Positions 7,981 through 16,443 of a stretch of 24,522 nucleotides of DNA are shown piece by piece. The notes under the pieces are model-generated. The model was not told where the DNA came from and made no database searches. It worked only from the letters and a program-made list of their open reading frames with translations. The DNA lies in the NCBI GenBank assembly GCA_045128635.1, contig JBGVRS010000110.1, forward strand, positions 1-24,522. Direction: 5' to 3'. The first letter of the stretch is position 1; each line of letters opens with the position of its first letter. The DNA comes from HGM12587 sp045128635. GTDB lineage: Bacteria > Bacillota > Clostridia > Lachnospirales > Lachnospiraceae. Position numbers and translations under genes: made by a program.

Positions 7981-10117
7981 AAGGCCCTTATGCCTGGCAG
8001 CTGTTCTTCTGATACTATGTTTATGGATTTTACCGAAGGATGTCTGGTATGAAATACCGGACATCCCTTCGGGAGAAAAAGTGACGATTACCGGGACGGT
8101 AACGAAAAGAGAACAAAAAGAAGACAGGCAAGTCTATTATTTAAATAACTGTTTTACTGACGGTACAAATTCTAAATTTTCTGTGTTAGCCTACACACAA
8201 AAAGGCGATTTATATCCGATCGGATGTGAATTATCACTTTATGGAACGATTTATCAATTAAAAGAAGCGGATAACCCGGGACAGTTTGATGCAAAAGCAT
8301 ATTATCAAAGCCAGGGGATACTATATACTTTTCAGGCAGAAACGGCTATTTCCTGCCAAGGGGAGGAGTGTATCCGGGATAATATTACCTGTTTGAAAGA
8401 ATTTTTTAGTGAACAGATCATGCGTGTCTATGATGAGAGAGATGGAGGAATCCTAAAAGCAGTACTTCTGGGAGATAAATCTTCTTTGCGAGAAGAGGAT
8501 GAATTGCTCTATCAAAAAAATGGGATTTCTCATTTACTGGCGATATCGGGACTCCATATCTCTATGATTGGTATCAGCCTCTATAAATTGCTCCGAAAAT
8601 GTAACTTAACGTTTCTGGAAGCGGGGATTCCAAGCGGAATTTTACTGTTCTTGTATGGTGGAATGACAGGCTTTGGGATTTCAACGATTCGTGCAGTCTG
8701 TATGTTTCTGGTGATGATTTTTGCCGATATTTTTGGGAGGACTTATGATATGGCAAGTGCAATGGCATTGGCGGCAATTATCATTCTGATTAGAAATCCT
8801 TTGCAGGCCCGGCAGGCAGGTTTTTTATTATCTTTTGGTGCAGTAGCAGGTATTTGCGTTGTCTATCCAATCTTGCAGTCAGTGATTCAAACAAATAAAA
8901 AATGGGCACAGACAATTCTGTTTAGCATATCCCTTACTTTGGTCACTTATCCGATCAGTGTTCATTTCTTTTATGAATATTCTCTTTATTCCATACTATT
9001 AAATTTTATTGTAATTCCGTTGATGCCCATTGTGATGGGATTTGGTGCAGCGGGAATGTTTGCTGGATGTATATTAACAAAACTTGGAAAAATAGTTGGA
9101 ATTCCGGCACATTTGGTTCTGTCTCTTTATGAATGGCTGGGAGAGTGGCTTGTGAGCTGGCCGCAGGCGGTGTTACGCCTTGGCAGAGAAGAACCGTGGC
9201 AGTTTGTGACGTATTATTTGATTCTGTTGATTGTGCTGCTGCTTTTATGGTATGACCGCAGGAAAATCTATTTGTTTTTCTTGCCAATTGCTGTGGCGGT
9301 GGTGACATTACGTTTCTATGCTCCACTGGAATTTACTATGCTGGATGTAGGGCAGGGAGATGGATTGTTTCTGCGTTTGCCAAGCGGTGTAACCTGTTTT
9401 ATTGATGGAGGAAGCACAAATGTAAAGGAACTGGGAAAATATCGTTTACTTCCGTATTTAAAATATGAGGGTGTGGGTGTTTTGGATTATGTTATATTTA
9501 CTCATCTTGATGAGGACCATATTTCGGGAATGCGGGAATTGGTGGAAATGCATGGAACAATGGATGATGTCAGGATTCGACAAATGCTGTTTCCGGAGAT
9601 TTCTAATCCGGATGAGCAATATCTGGAACTATGGAACCTGGCAATAGAAAAGGGAATTAAAGTGGGAACGATAGGCGCTTCTGATCGCATACAGGGGACA
9701 GATTTTGTCTTGGAATGTATTTCTCCGGTGAAGGGAAATTATGCAGAAGATAAAAACAATAGTTCTACAGTCTTGCAGCTTACCTATCAGGATTTTTCCA
9801 TGCTGTTAAGCGGTGATCTTGGAATAGAAGGTGAAGAGGAGCTTTTAGCGCAGAAGTATGTGGGAGAAGTGGATGTGTGGAAGGTTTCCCATCATGGGTC
9901 AAAATATTCCGGAGAAGAGTCGTTTTTGAAGGTATTACGTCCGAAGCTTAGTCTGATTTCTGTAGGAAAAAATAACTATGGTCACCCAAACGAAGAACTT
10001 TTGCAAAGGTTAAACAATGTTGGAAGCAGAGTATACACGACGTTGGAGGGTGGGGCGCTAATGATTAGAAGTGATGGCAGGAACTATTCCCTTGCCTTGC
10101 AAAGAGGAGGGGATTAA
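7973..10117 (+). CDS. comEC: DNA internalization channel ComEC/Rec2
   Basis: A 714-residue polytopic membrane protein forming the channel through which transforming single-stranded DNA enters the cytoplasm. Order of parts: N-terminal TM, an OB-like DUF4131 domain (about 30-115), the competence domain with many membrane helices (about 150-430), and a C-terminal metallo-beta-lactamase-like domain from about 455. The last has FTMLDVGQGDGLFLRLPSG, THLDEDHISG at about 510 and SHHGSKYSG at about 639, so metal-binding motifs are kept. The ATG at 7973 has AAAGGAG 6 nt upstream; an upstream TTG at 7955 would place that site inside the gene. It overlaps the GerMN gene and is followed by holA. A strong hairpin lies 65 nt into the gene. 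Confidence 0.93.
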   Translation: MRKRPLCLAAVLLILCLWILPKDVWYEIPDIPSGEKVTITGTVTKREQKEDRQVYYLNNCFTDGTNSKFSVLAYTQKGDLYPIGCELSLYGTIYQLKEADNPGQFDAKAYYQSQGILYTFQAETAISCQGEECIRDNITCLKEFFSEQIMRVYDERDGGILKAVLLGDKSSLREEDELLYQKNGISHLLAISGLHISMIGISLYKLLRKCNLTFLEAGIPSGILLFLYGGMTGFGISTIRAVCMFLVMIFADIFGRTYDMASAMALAAIIILIRNPLQARQAGFLLSFGAVAGICVVYPILQSVIQTNKKWAQTILFSISLTLVTYPISVHFFYEYSLYSILLNFIVIPLMPIVMGFGAAGMFAGCILTKLGKIVGIPAHLVLSLYEWLGEWLVSWPQAVLRLGREEPWQFVTYYLILLIVLLLLWYDRRKIYLFFLPIAVAVVTLRFYAPLEFTMLDVGQGDGLFLRLPSGVTCFIDGGSTNVKELGKYRLLPYLKYEGVGVLDYVIFTHLDEDHISGMRELVEMHGTMDDVRIRQMLFPEISNPDEQYLELWNLAIEKGIKVGTIGASDRIQGTDFVLECISPVKGNYAEDKNNSSTVLQLTYQDFSMLLSGDLGIEGEEELLAQKYVGEVDVWKVSHHGSKYSGEESFLKVLRPKLSLISVGKNNYGHPNEELLQRLNNVGSRVYTTLEGGALMIRSDGRNYSLALQRGGD
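8038..8074 (+). other. Strong inverted repeat in the 5' part of comEC
   Basis: GGATGTCTGGTAT (8038-8050) pairs with ATACCGGACATCC (8054-8066) across a GAA loop: 13 pairs with a single U-G wobble. The right arm overlaps a second small hairpin, TCCC-TTC-GGGA (8064-8074), so both cannot form fully together. It encodes DVWYEIPDIPSG, and no T-tract follows. It could slow translation of the long membrane protein; function is not shown. Confidence 0.45.
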
Positions 10118-10157
10118 GGTATACTTGGAGAAGAAAATTCCAGAGAAGGAGCCGGAC

Positions 10158-11138
10158 ATGGAGCAACTATTGCAGGACTTAAAACAGGAAAATTATAAAA
10201 ATGCATATCTTCTATGCGGTGAAGAAGCATATCTTCGCAACCAGTATAAAAAACGTCTGCGTGATGCGCTCGTGATGGACGGCGATACCATGAATTACTC
10301 TTATTATGAGGGAAAAGATATTAACCCGCGTGCAGTAATTGATATGGCAGAAACATTGCCTTTTTTCGCGGACAGAAGAGTCCTGATGATTGAAAACAGC
10401 GGTTTTTTTAAAAATAAATGCGATGAGCTGGCAGATTATGTGCCGGTTATTCCAGAAAGTACCTGCCTGATTTTCGTGGAAACAGAGATTGATAAGAGAA
10501 ACCGTTTGTTCAAAGAAGTAAAGAAAAATGGCAGAGTTGTGGAATTTGGTACACAAAAAGATGATGTGCTGATCAAATGGATTCTTGGAATGCTGAAAAA
10601 AGAAGGGAAAAATGTAACCAGAGATACGCTGCAGGCATTTCTTACAAAGACCGGCAGCGATATGCAGTTGATTAAAAATGAACTGGATAAGCTGATTGCC
10701 TATACAGAGGGCAGAGATGTCATTATTACGGAAGATGTGGAACATGTTTGTGTGACACAGACTACCAACAAGATTTTTGATATGGTCAATGCCATTGCAG
10801 AAGGCAACCAGAAGAAAGCATTAGAACTTTATGAAGATCTGCTTTCCTTAAAGGAACCGCCAATGAGAATTTTATTCCTGATTGCAAGACAGTTCAATCA
10901 GTTGTATCAGGTGAAGCTTCTGGAAAAAGAAGGGATGCCATCGGCTGAAATTGCCAAGCAGGCAGGAATCATGCCATTTGCAATGAAGAAATATCAGGCA
11001 CAGGCAAAGAATTTTTCTGTGGAAGAACTTCGCACAGCGGTGGAAGAGTGTGTTGCCAGCGAAGAAGCAGTAAAAACGGGAGCGATAAATGACCGTTTAT
11101 CAGTAGAACTGCTTATTATGAAATATTCAAAAAGATAA
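10158..11138 (+). CDS. holA: DNA polymerase III delta subunit HolA
   Basis: A 326-residue clamp-loader subunit that opens the beta sliding clamp. The N-terminus has NAYLLCGEEAYLRNQYKKRL, the family opening. Middle regions include ALPFFADRR-like (ETLPFFADRRVLMIENS) and GSDMQLIKNELDKL, and the C-terminal helical collar has LSLKEPPMRILFLIARQFNQL. ATG 10158 is chosen because GAAGGAG lies 6 nt upstream and homology starts there; the frame is open to GTG 10071 inside comEC, but nothing there looks conserved. The gap after comEC is 40 nt without a terminator, so it is probably co-transcribed. The gene ends just before a terminator shared with rpsT. Confidence 0.94.
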   Translation: MEQLLQDLKQENYKNAYLLCGEEAYLRNQYKKRLRDALVMDGDTMNYSYYEGKDINPRAVIDMAETLPFFADRRVLMIENSGFFKNKCDELADYVPVIPESTCLIFVETEIDKRNRLFKEVKKNGRVVEFGTQKDDVLIKWILGMLKKEGKNVTRDTLQAFLTKTGSDMQLIKNELDKLIAYTEGRDVIITEDVEHVCVTQTTNKIFDMVNAIAEGNQKKALELYEDLLSLKEPPMRILFLIARQFNQLYQVKLLEKEGMPSAEIAKQAGIMPFAMKKYQAQAKNFSVEELRTAVEECVASEEAVKTGAINDRLSVELLIMKYSKR

Positions 11139-11142
11139 AAAG

Positions 11143-11180
11143 AAAGCCTTATCTGACTGACGGGATCAGATAAGGCTTTT
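11143..11180. terminator. Bidirectional terminator between holA and rpsT
   Basis: AAAGCCTTATCTGA (11143-11156) is perfectly complementary to TCAGATAAGGCTTT (11166-11179), a 14-bp stem with a 9-nt loop. On the plus strand four T follow the stem; on the minus strand T-rich sequence also follows. It lies between the two convergent stop codons, so it can serve both genes. Confidence 0.85.
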
Positions 11181-11185
11181 AAAAA

Positions 11186-11449
11186 CTATGCTAAACCGTT
11201 GATAGCTTTCTGTAAACGAGAAGCTTTTCTTGCAACAGTTTTTTTGTGGTATACACCTTTAGAAGCTGCGCTGTCCATTACAGAAACTGCTGCTCTGTAA
11301 GCTGCTTTAGCTGCTTCTACATCTTTAGCTGCGATAGCTGCATCAACTTTTTTGATTGCTGTCTTAACTTCAGATTTGATTGACTTATTTCTCATAGCGT
11401 TTCTTTCAGCTACTAATACTCTTTTTTTAGCGGATTTGATATTTGCCAT
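11186..11449 (-). CDS. rpsT: 30S ribosomal protein S20
   Basis: An 87-residue basic, Ala/Lys-rich protein of the small ribosomal subunit that binds 16S rRNA. It starts MANIKSAKKRVLVAERNAMR, the standard S20 N-terminus, and has GVYHKKTVARKASRLQKAIN near the end. The frame is open five codons further upstream, but ATG 11449 is the family start and has a GGAGGAAA ribosome binding site 5 nt before it. It is the only minus-strand gene among comEC-holA and gpr-spoIIP, as in B. subtilis synteny. It has its own promoter at 11556-11584. Confidence 0.97.
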   Translation of the reverse strand: MANIKSAKKRVLVAERNAMRNKSIKSEVKTAIKKVDAAIAAKDVEAAKAAYRAAVSVMDSAASKGVYHKKTVARKASRLQKAINGLA

Positions 11450-11555
11450 TGTAATTTCCTCCAAACAATGTGATCTGTTTTTTTCTATTTTCTAAATTAT
11501 CATTTCGTTTTCTTGCGGTGAGACACGGTTACCGAACTTAAAAACGTACCTAATT

Positions 11556-11584
11556 ATAATAAATGAAGCGTCACATTCTGTCAA
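11556..11584 (-). promoter_or_regulatory. Sigma-A promoter of rpsT
   Basis: Read on the minus strand, TTGACA (11584-11579) is followed after 17 nt by TATTAT (11561-11556). The -35 is a perfect match and the -10 matches five of six. Transcription would start near 11549, giving a leader of about 100 nt before the rpsT ATG. The 184-nt gap between rpsT and gpr contains this promoter and leader; no convincing sigma-F/G promoter for gpr was recognised there. Confidence 0.75.
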
Positions 11585-11648
11585 TACATAAATCACTAAA
11601 ATTTAGGAAAAATAAGCAGAAAATAAGTCGAAAAGGAGTACACAGAAA

Positions 11649-12512
11649 ATGGAACATTTTCCAATTCGAACCGACCTTGCACTGGAGTCGAAAGAGCGGT
11701 TAGAAGCAGAAAAAAACGAGATGCGGGGAGTGGTTTTTGAGGAACATTTTGATGAAAAAAGAAATGTGACAATTACCAAAGTGACCATTGAAACAGAGAA
11801 TGGAGCAAAGGCAATCGGGAAACCGGTAGGAACGTATCTTACTTTGGAAGCACCGGATATGGCGGTTCCTGATGAGGGAAGTCACAGAGAAGTTTCAGAA
11901 GTCCTGGCAGAACAGCTGCGGGCATTGATGAAGGAAAATATGGAATCCGTACTTGTGGTAGGGCTGGGAAACCGCGAAGTAACTCCGGATGCATTAGGTC
12001 CGGAGGTTATTGGAAATCTTTATATTACCCGTCATATTTTAAGAGAGTATGGGGAGTATGCATTTCCAGACAAAAAGGTGGCAGCCATCAGTGGAATTGT
12101 ACCTGGCGTGATGGCGCAGACGGGGATGGAAACGTTGGAAATTATCAAAGGGATTATTAGTGAAACAAGCCCTCAATTGGTGATTGCCATAGATGCACTT
12201 GCAGCAAGAAGTGTGAAACGATTGGGACGGACAATTCAGATTGCGGATACAGGGATTAATCCGGGTTCCGGAGTGGGGAATCATAGAAAAGGATTGAATG
12301 AAGAAACACTTGGAGTGCCGGTAGTGGCAATCGGAGTACCGCTTGTGGTAGATGCGGCAACAATTGTCTATGATGTCTGTCAGGATGTAGATAAAATACC
12401 AAATGGGATTGTGGGAATGTTTGTGACACCAAAAAATATTGATGAAATGGTGAAAAGCTTAAGTTACACCATTTCGGAGGCATTGAATATGACTTTTGAA
12501 TTGAATTTTTAA
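11649..12512 (+). CDS. gpr: Germination protease GPR
   Basis: An endopeptidase that degrades the small acid-soluble spore proteins when spores germinate. The 287-residue protein is shorter than the Bacillus enzyme (about 370), in the range of clostridial forms. It has the N-terminal IRTDLALES motif, in the region removed or processed during zymogen maturation in the family, SVLVVGLGNREVTPDALGP, and ALAARSVKRLGRTIQIADTG with GSGVGNHR. AAAAGGAG lies 10 nt before the ATG. spoIIP follows closely, the same pair as in Bacillus. Expression in the forespore is expected from family knowledge, but no promoter was identified by eye. Confidence 0.94.
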   Translation: MEHFPIRTDLALESKERLEAEKNEMRGVVFEEHFDEKRNVTITKVTIETENGAKAIGKPVGTYLTLEAPDMAVPDEGSHREVSEVLAEQLRALMKENMESVLVVGLGNREVTPDALGPEVIGNLYITRHILREYGEYAFPDKKVAAISGIVPGVMAQTGMETLEIIKGIISETSPQLVIAIDALAARSVKRLGRTIQIADTGINPGSGVGNHRKGLNEETLGVPVVAIGVPLVVDAATIVYDVCQDVDKIPNGIVGMFVTPKNIDEMVKSLSYTISEALNMTFELNF

Positions 12513-12559
12513 ATGTACCTGTGAATATATTAGATAGAAAGGGCTGGAGGAAGCATTTC

Positions 12560-13651
12560 ATGGGGCGAGTTGGGAAAATAGGCTGTCTGTGCGTAGGTGT
12601 GCTGCTTTTGTTATGTGTTGGCAGAAGAACAGATGCATCAGAACTGGCAGTAGAATTTATTGTCCCAAACCTGGCAGTCCTGATGGAATGGAAGCAGGTA
12701 GAACTTCCAATTACTTCAGAGATAGAAGAGACAATTGTGGAAAATAAGGGAGAACAGAAGCCGATTGCCGTAGAAGAAACCCAGGTGTTTTTTGAACAGT
12801 TAGGGGAAGAAAATCAGCTTTCCTTTGAAAGCTTACTTGAGGAAGAGGAAATCAGTCAGCTGCAGTTGCCGGAAGAAATTTTTGAAGTGGCATATACGGA
12901 AGAACAATTAAAGGATTATGAATTTCTAATCAGTCGCATTTATAATGTAGATGCCAGTACCAAGACCAGTCCAAATCAGTTAAATGTGGAAAAATTATTG
13001 TCTTATGACTTTCATGTAGATAAAGAAACCGATAGTCCGCAGATTTTGATCTACCATACCCATTCCCAGGAGACTTTTGCAGACAGCATTCCAGGGGATG
13101 AAAGCACCAGTATCGTAGGAATGGGATCCTATCTGACGACCTTGTTGCAGCAGCAAGGATTTTCGGTAATTCACAATAAAGATACATTTGACATGATCGA
13201 TGGAGAAATTGACAGGAATAAGGCTTACACAAGAGCAGAACCCGTAATATCTCAGATTCTTGCAGAAAATCCGAGTATTCAGATTGTAATTGACCTTCAT
13301 CGGGATGGTGTGGGAGAAAATGTTCATCTGGTAAAAGAGATTGATGGGAAGCCAACCGCACAGGTCATGTTTTTTAATGGTATGAGCTATTCGGCAAAAA
13401 ATGGTGCAATCAGTTATCTGCCAAATCCTTATATCGAAAATAATCTGGCATTGACCATGCAGATGAAGCTTGCCAGTGACAGTTTAGTGCCGGGGTTTGC
13501 CAGAAAAATATATTTAAAAAGCCTGCGATTTAATCTGCACCTGCACCCGGGGGCAATGCTGATTGAAGCCGGTGCACAGACAAATACGGTGGAAGAGATG
13601 CGAAGCGCAATGGAAGTGCTTGCGCGGGTTCTGGGGGATGTGCTATACTGA
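12560..13651 (+). CDS. spoIIP: Stage II sporulation protein P (engulfment hydrolase)
   Basis: Peptidoglycan amidase/endopeptidase of the SpoIIDMP engulfment machine. The 363-residue protein has an N-terminal membrane helix (IGCLCVGVLLLLCVG, about 6-20), an acidic linker (about 55-135), and the SpoIIP domain with QILIYHTHSQETFAD (about 160-174) and IDLHRDGVGE (about 242-251), which carry putative zinc-binding His and Glu. The C-terminus has FARKIYLKSLRFNLHLHPGAMLIEAGAQTN split by normal spacing. ATG 12560 is preferred because GGAGG lies 9 nt before it; a GTG at 12521 in the same frame lacks such a site. It is probably co-transcribed with gpr (47-nt gap). Confidence 0.93.
   Translation: MGRVGKIGCLCVGVLLLLCVGRRTDASELAVEFIVPNLAVLMEWKQVELPITSEIEETIVENKGEQKPIAVEETQVFFEQLGEENQLSFESLLEEEEISQLQLPEEIFEVAYTEEQLKDYEFLISRIYNVDASTKTSPNQLNVEKLLSYDFHVDKETDSPQILIYHTHSQETFADSIPGDESTSIVGMGSYLTTLLQQQGFSVIHNKDTFDMIDGEIDRNKAYTRAEPVISQILAENPSIQIVIDLHRDGVGENVHLVKEIDGKPTAQVMFFNGMSYSAKNGAISYLPNPYIENNLALTMQMKLASDSLVPGFARKIYLKSLRFNLHLHPGAMLIEAGAQTNTVEEMRSAMEVLARVLGDVLY
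13620..13649 (+). promoter_or_regulatory. Possible extended -10 promoter for lepA
   Basis: TATACT (13644-13649) is preceded by TGC, making an extended -10 element. A weak -35, TTGCGC (13620-13625), stands 18 nt upstream. It overlaps the end of spoIIP and would let the housekeeping gene lepA be expressed independently of the sporulation genes. Confidence 0.45.
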
Positions 13652-13660
13652 TAGGACGAA

Positions 13661-13681
13661 AATGAGCAAAGTGGGCTCATT
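13661..13681 (+). other. Small hairpin in the lepA leader
   Basis: AATGAGC (13661-13667) and GCTCATT (13675-13681) form a perfect 7-bp stem with a 7-nt loop between spoIIP and lepA. No T-tract follows, so it is not a typical terminator. It ends 8 nt before the lepA ribosome binding site. Confidence 0.35.
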
Positions 13682-13702
13682 AGGGACTTAGGAGGAATTT
13701 TT

Positions 13703-15520
13703 GTGTCAAAGATTGATCAGAGTAAAATCAGAAATTTTTGTATTATTGCACATATAGATCATGGTAAATCCACATTGGCGGACCGACTTATCGAACATAC
13801 AGGACTTCTTACAAGCAGGGAGATGCAGGAACAGGTTCTTGACAATATGGATCTGGAACGTGAACGTGGAATCACAATCAAAGCCCAGACTGTGCGTACT
13901 GTATATAAAGCCCAGGACGGAGAAGAGTATATTTTTAACTTAATTGATACTCCGGGACATGTAGACTTTAACTATGAGGTTTCCAGGGCACTGGCAGCTT
14001 GTGATGGTGCAATCCTTGTTGTTGATGCGGCACAGGGAATCGAAGCGCAGACACTTGCCAATGTATATCTTGCATTAGACCACGACTTAGATGTTGTACC
14101 GGTAATCAATAAAATTGATTTGCCAAGTGCAGAACCACAGCGTGTCATCGATGAAATTGAAGATGTTATTGGATTAGAAGCACAGGATGCACCGCAGATT
14201 TCAGCAAAAACAGGTTTAAATATCGATCAGGTATTAGAAGCCGTGGTACACAATGTACCTGCACCAACCGGTGACCCTGAAGCACCATTACAGGCACTGA
14301 TCTTCGACTCTTTATATGATTCTTATAAAGGGGTTATCATTTTCTGCCGTATTAAGGAAGGCACTGTGAAAAAAGGTACTCCGATTAAGATGATGGCAAC
14401 AGGTGCAACAGCAGATGTTGTAGAAGTTGGTTATTTTGGTGCGGGACAGTTTATTCCATGCGAAGAACTTTCTGCAGGGATGGTTGGTTACATCACAGCA
14501 AGTATTAAAAATGTAAAAGATACCCGTGTGGGTGATACCGTTACAAATAGAGTTAATCCATGTGCAGAACCTCTGCCGGGTTATAAAAAAGTACTTCCAA
14601 TGGTTTACTGCGGTATGTATCCTGCAGATGGTGCAAAGTATCCGGATTTGCGAGATGCTCTGGAAAAACTGCAGTTAAACGATGCAGCCTTACAGTTTGA
14701 ACCGGAAACGTCTTTAGCACTTGGATTTGGTTTCCGCTGCGGTTTCTTAGGATTACTTCATCTGGAAATTATCCAGGAACGTTTAGAGCGTGAATACAAC
14801 CTTGACCTTGTGACCACTGCACCGGGTGTTATCTACCATGTCATGAAGACGAACGGTGAGATGATCGAACTTACCAATCCGTCAAACTTACCTGATCCAT
14901 CAGAAATTGACTATATGGAAGAACCAATGGTAAGTGCAGAAATCATGGTAACCACAGAATTTATCGGTTCTATCATGGAACTTTGCCAGGAAAGACGTGG
15001 AGTTTATCTTGGTATGGAATATATGGAAACGACTCGTGCACTTCTTAGATATGAGCTTCCGTTAAATGAAATCATTTACGATTTCTTCGATGCATTAAAA
15101 TCCCGTTCCAAAGGGTATGCATCATTTGACTATGACTTAAAAGGTTATGTACAGTCAGAACTTGTGAAATTAGATATCCTAGTAAACAGAGAAGAAGTGG
15201 ATGCACTATCCTTTATTGTGCATAAGGATTCTGCTTATGAACGTGGCCGCAGAATGTGCGAACGCTTAAAAGAAGAAATTCCAAGACATCTGTTTGAAAT
15301 TCCGATTCAGGCAGCCGTTGGTGGAAAAATTATTGCCAGAGAAACTGTCAAAGCAATGCGTAAGGACGTGCTTGCAAAATGTTACGGCGGTGATATCACT
15401 CGTAAGAGAAAACTTCTGGAAAAACAAAAGGAAGGTAAGAAGAGAATGCGTCAGATTGGAAATGTAGAAATTCCACAGCAGGCATTTATGAGTGTGTTAA
15501 AACTTGATGAAGGTAAATAA
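13703..15520 (+). CDS. lepA: Elongation factor 4 (LepA)
   Basis: A ribosome-associated GTPase related to EF-G that acts on stalled or mistranslocated ribosomes and in ribosome assembly. The 605-residue length is standard. G motifs: AHIDHGKST (16-24), DTPGHVDFNYEV (about 82) and NKIDLPSA (about 137). The LepA-specific C-terminal domain is present, with AKCYGGDITRKRKLLEKQKE and KKRMRQIGNVEIPQQAF near the end. The start is GTG, with AGGAGG 7 nt upstream. The gene follows spoIIP and precedes hemW (after one inverted gene), as in Bacillus. Confidence 0.98.
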   Translation: MSKIDQSKIRNFCIIAHIDHGKSTLADRLIEHTGLLTSREMQEQVLDNMDLERERGITIKAQTVRTVYKAQDGEEYIFNLIDTPGHVDFNYEVSRALAACDGAILVVDAAQGIEAQTLANVYLALDHDLDVVPVINKIDLPSAEPQRVIDEIEDVIGLEAQDAPQISAKTGLNIDQVLEAVVHNVPAPTGDPEAPLQALIFDSLYDSYKGVIIFCRIKEGTVKKGTPIKMMATGATADVVEVGYFGAGQFIPCEELSAGMVGYITASIKNVKDTRVGDTVTNRVNPCAEPLPGYKKVLPMVYCGMYPADGAKYPDLRDALEKLQLNDAALQFEPETSLALGFGFRCGFLGLLHLEIIQERLEREYNLDLVTTAPGVIYHVMKTNGEMIELTNPSNLPDPSEIDYMEEPMVSAEIMVTTEFIGSIMELCQERRGVYLGMEYMETTRALLRYELPLNEIIYDFFDALKSRSKGYASFDYDLKGYVQSELVKLDILVNREEVDALSFIVHKDSAYERGRRMCERLKEEIPRHLFEIPIQAAVGGKIIARETVKAMRKDVLAKCYGGDITRKRKLLEKQKEGKKRMRQIGNVEIPQQAFMSVLKLDEGK

Positions 15521-15524
15521 GAAA

Positions 15525-15546
15525 CAGCCCCGAGTAATCGGGGCTG
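15525..15546. terminator. Bidirectional terminator between lepA and the carboxypeptidase gene
   Basis: CAGCCCCGA (15525-15533) and TCGGGGCTG (15538-15546) form a perfect GC-rich 9-bp stem with a GTAA tetraloop. It lies between the convergent stop codons at 15520 and 15555. The T-rich tail is on the minus strand (TTTCTTATTT), so it fits best as terminator of the minus-strand gene; it may also stop lepA transcripts. Confidence 0.75.
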
Positions 15547-15554
15547 AAAGTGTT

Positions 15555-16358
15555 TTATGGGGTATAATGATCAGATAAATATTCTTCCAAAGTAATGTTA
15601 TGCTCCATAATATAAGTGGCGGCTTCGACACCTACATAACGGAAGTGCCATGGTTCGTAAATGATACCGGTAATGTCTGTTTTTTCATTTGGATATCTTA
15701 CGATAAAACCGTATTCTGCGCAGTGTTCATATAGCCATTTGTATGCAGCAGTGTTTTCCTGAGATTCATCCAGTTTTACGTGACGAGCATCTACCAGGTC
15801 TAAAGCAAGTCCAAGCTGGTGTTCGCTGGTGCCGGGATAAGCTACCACAGTTTTTGCCTCTTCTCTGGCTTTGTCCACAGAATAGCCCTTTTCCTGCTGA
15901 AGACGCTGAACTTTGTTTTCGAAAAGTTCCATCTGATAATCATAATCTCTGTAAGCAGAGAGCGCAATGATTCGTACATTATCCTTTGAACGGGCATCTG
16001 CAATCATTTTCTTTGTGGCATCCGCAATGCGGCTGTCTGCTACATAACCATTATCAACTTCTGCAAGTTTTGCCGGTTCAAAAGTTTCATCCAGTGCATG
16101 TTCAAAATTAACAAGCTTTAAATTCCAAGGAAGGGATTCATAATCTATCGCTTTTTCTTGTGATGAACCTGTTTGAGAAGATTCATTTTCCGGTTCAGCC
16201 ATTACAAACTGAATCTCTTTTTCCAGATTTTTCCCCACAAAAAAACCAGCGAGAAAACCTAAAACAAAAGTAATTGCCAGCAATATGATTAGCTTTTGCT
16301 GGAATTGTTTTTTGTTCCGCTGCTTCTGAGATATTCTATTTGAAGTTCTTTGGTTCAC
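15555..16358 (-). CDS. VanY-type D-alanyl-D-alanine carboxypeptidase
   Basis: A membrane-anchored zinc peptidase of family M15B that trims the terminal D-Ala of peptidoglycan stem peptides. The 267-residue protein has a basic cytoplasmic N-terminus, one membrane helix (about 22-44), a Ser/Glu-rich linker and the catalytic domain. Visible motifs: ALSAYRDYDYQ, YPGTSEHQLGLALDL with zinc ligands His180 and Asp187, and YEPWHFRYVG with catalytic Glu235 and His238. GTG 16358 is chosen because AAAGGAG lies 7 nt upstream; the frame is open to TTG 16391, but that would put the binding site inside the gene. Glycopeptide resistance genes are not nearby, so ordinary wall maturation is more likely than resistance. 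The gene is inverted within the lepA-hemW pair. Confidence 0.9.
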   Translation of the reverse strand: MNQRTSNRISQKQRNKKQFQQKLIILLAITFVLGFLAGFFVGKNLEKEIQFVMAEPENESSQTGSSQEKAIDYESLPWNLKLVNFEHALDETFEPAKLAEVDNGYVADSRIADATKKMIADARSKDNVRIIALSAYRDYDYQMELFENKVQRLQQEKGYSVDKAREEAKTVVAYPGTSEHQLGLALDLVDARHVKLDESQENTAAYKWLYEHCAEYGFIVRYPNEKTDITGIIYEPWHFRYVGVEAATYIMEHNITLEEYLSDHYTP

Positions 16359-16396
16359 GATATTTCTCCTTTGTTTGCCGAATTTCGACAAGAATT

Positions 16397-16405
16397 AGTG
16401 TAGCA
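16397..16405 (-). promoter_or_regulatory. Possible extended -10 element of the carboxypeptidase gene
   Basis: Read on the minus strand, TGC-TACACT (16405-16397) is an extended -10 element about 38 nt before the GTG start. No good -35 is visible at the standard distance. Confidence 0.35.
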
Positions 16406-16434
16406 GATTTTGGATGGGAAATCCATGCGAATTA

Positions 16435-16443
16435 TGCTAAAAT
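16435..16443 (+). promoter_or_regulatory. Possible extended -10 element of hemW
   Basis: TGC-TAAAAT (16435-16443) is an extended -10 element about 57 nt before the hemW start, in the 141-nt divergent gap. No convincing -35 is seen. It points away from the carboxypeptidase element 30 nt to the left, so the two promoters are back to back. Confidence 0.35.

Noticed and set aside
10212..10745. A 177-residue minus-strand open frame opposite holA
   Set aside because: Fully inside a well-supported gene, no ribosome binding site, composition (His, Ile, Phe-rich) typical of an antisense shadow.
11540..11560. AAAAACGTAC-TAATT shared between the rpsT promoter region and the palindrome at 17616
   Set aside because: Only one arm is present near rpsT, at the start site of a minus-strand promoter; A/T-rich matches of this length can arise by chance, so no shared regulator is claimed.
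12930..13361. A 143-residue minus-strand open frame opposite spoIIP
   Set aside because: Lies over the conserved SpoIIP domain and shows no motif or start signal of its own.
15555..16358. VanY-type gene as part of a vancomycin resistance cluster
   Set aside because: No vanH, ligase, vanX or vanRS-type genes lie next to it; M15B peptidases are common housekeeping wall enzymes in Firmicutes.
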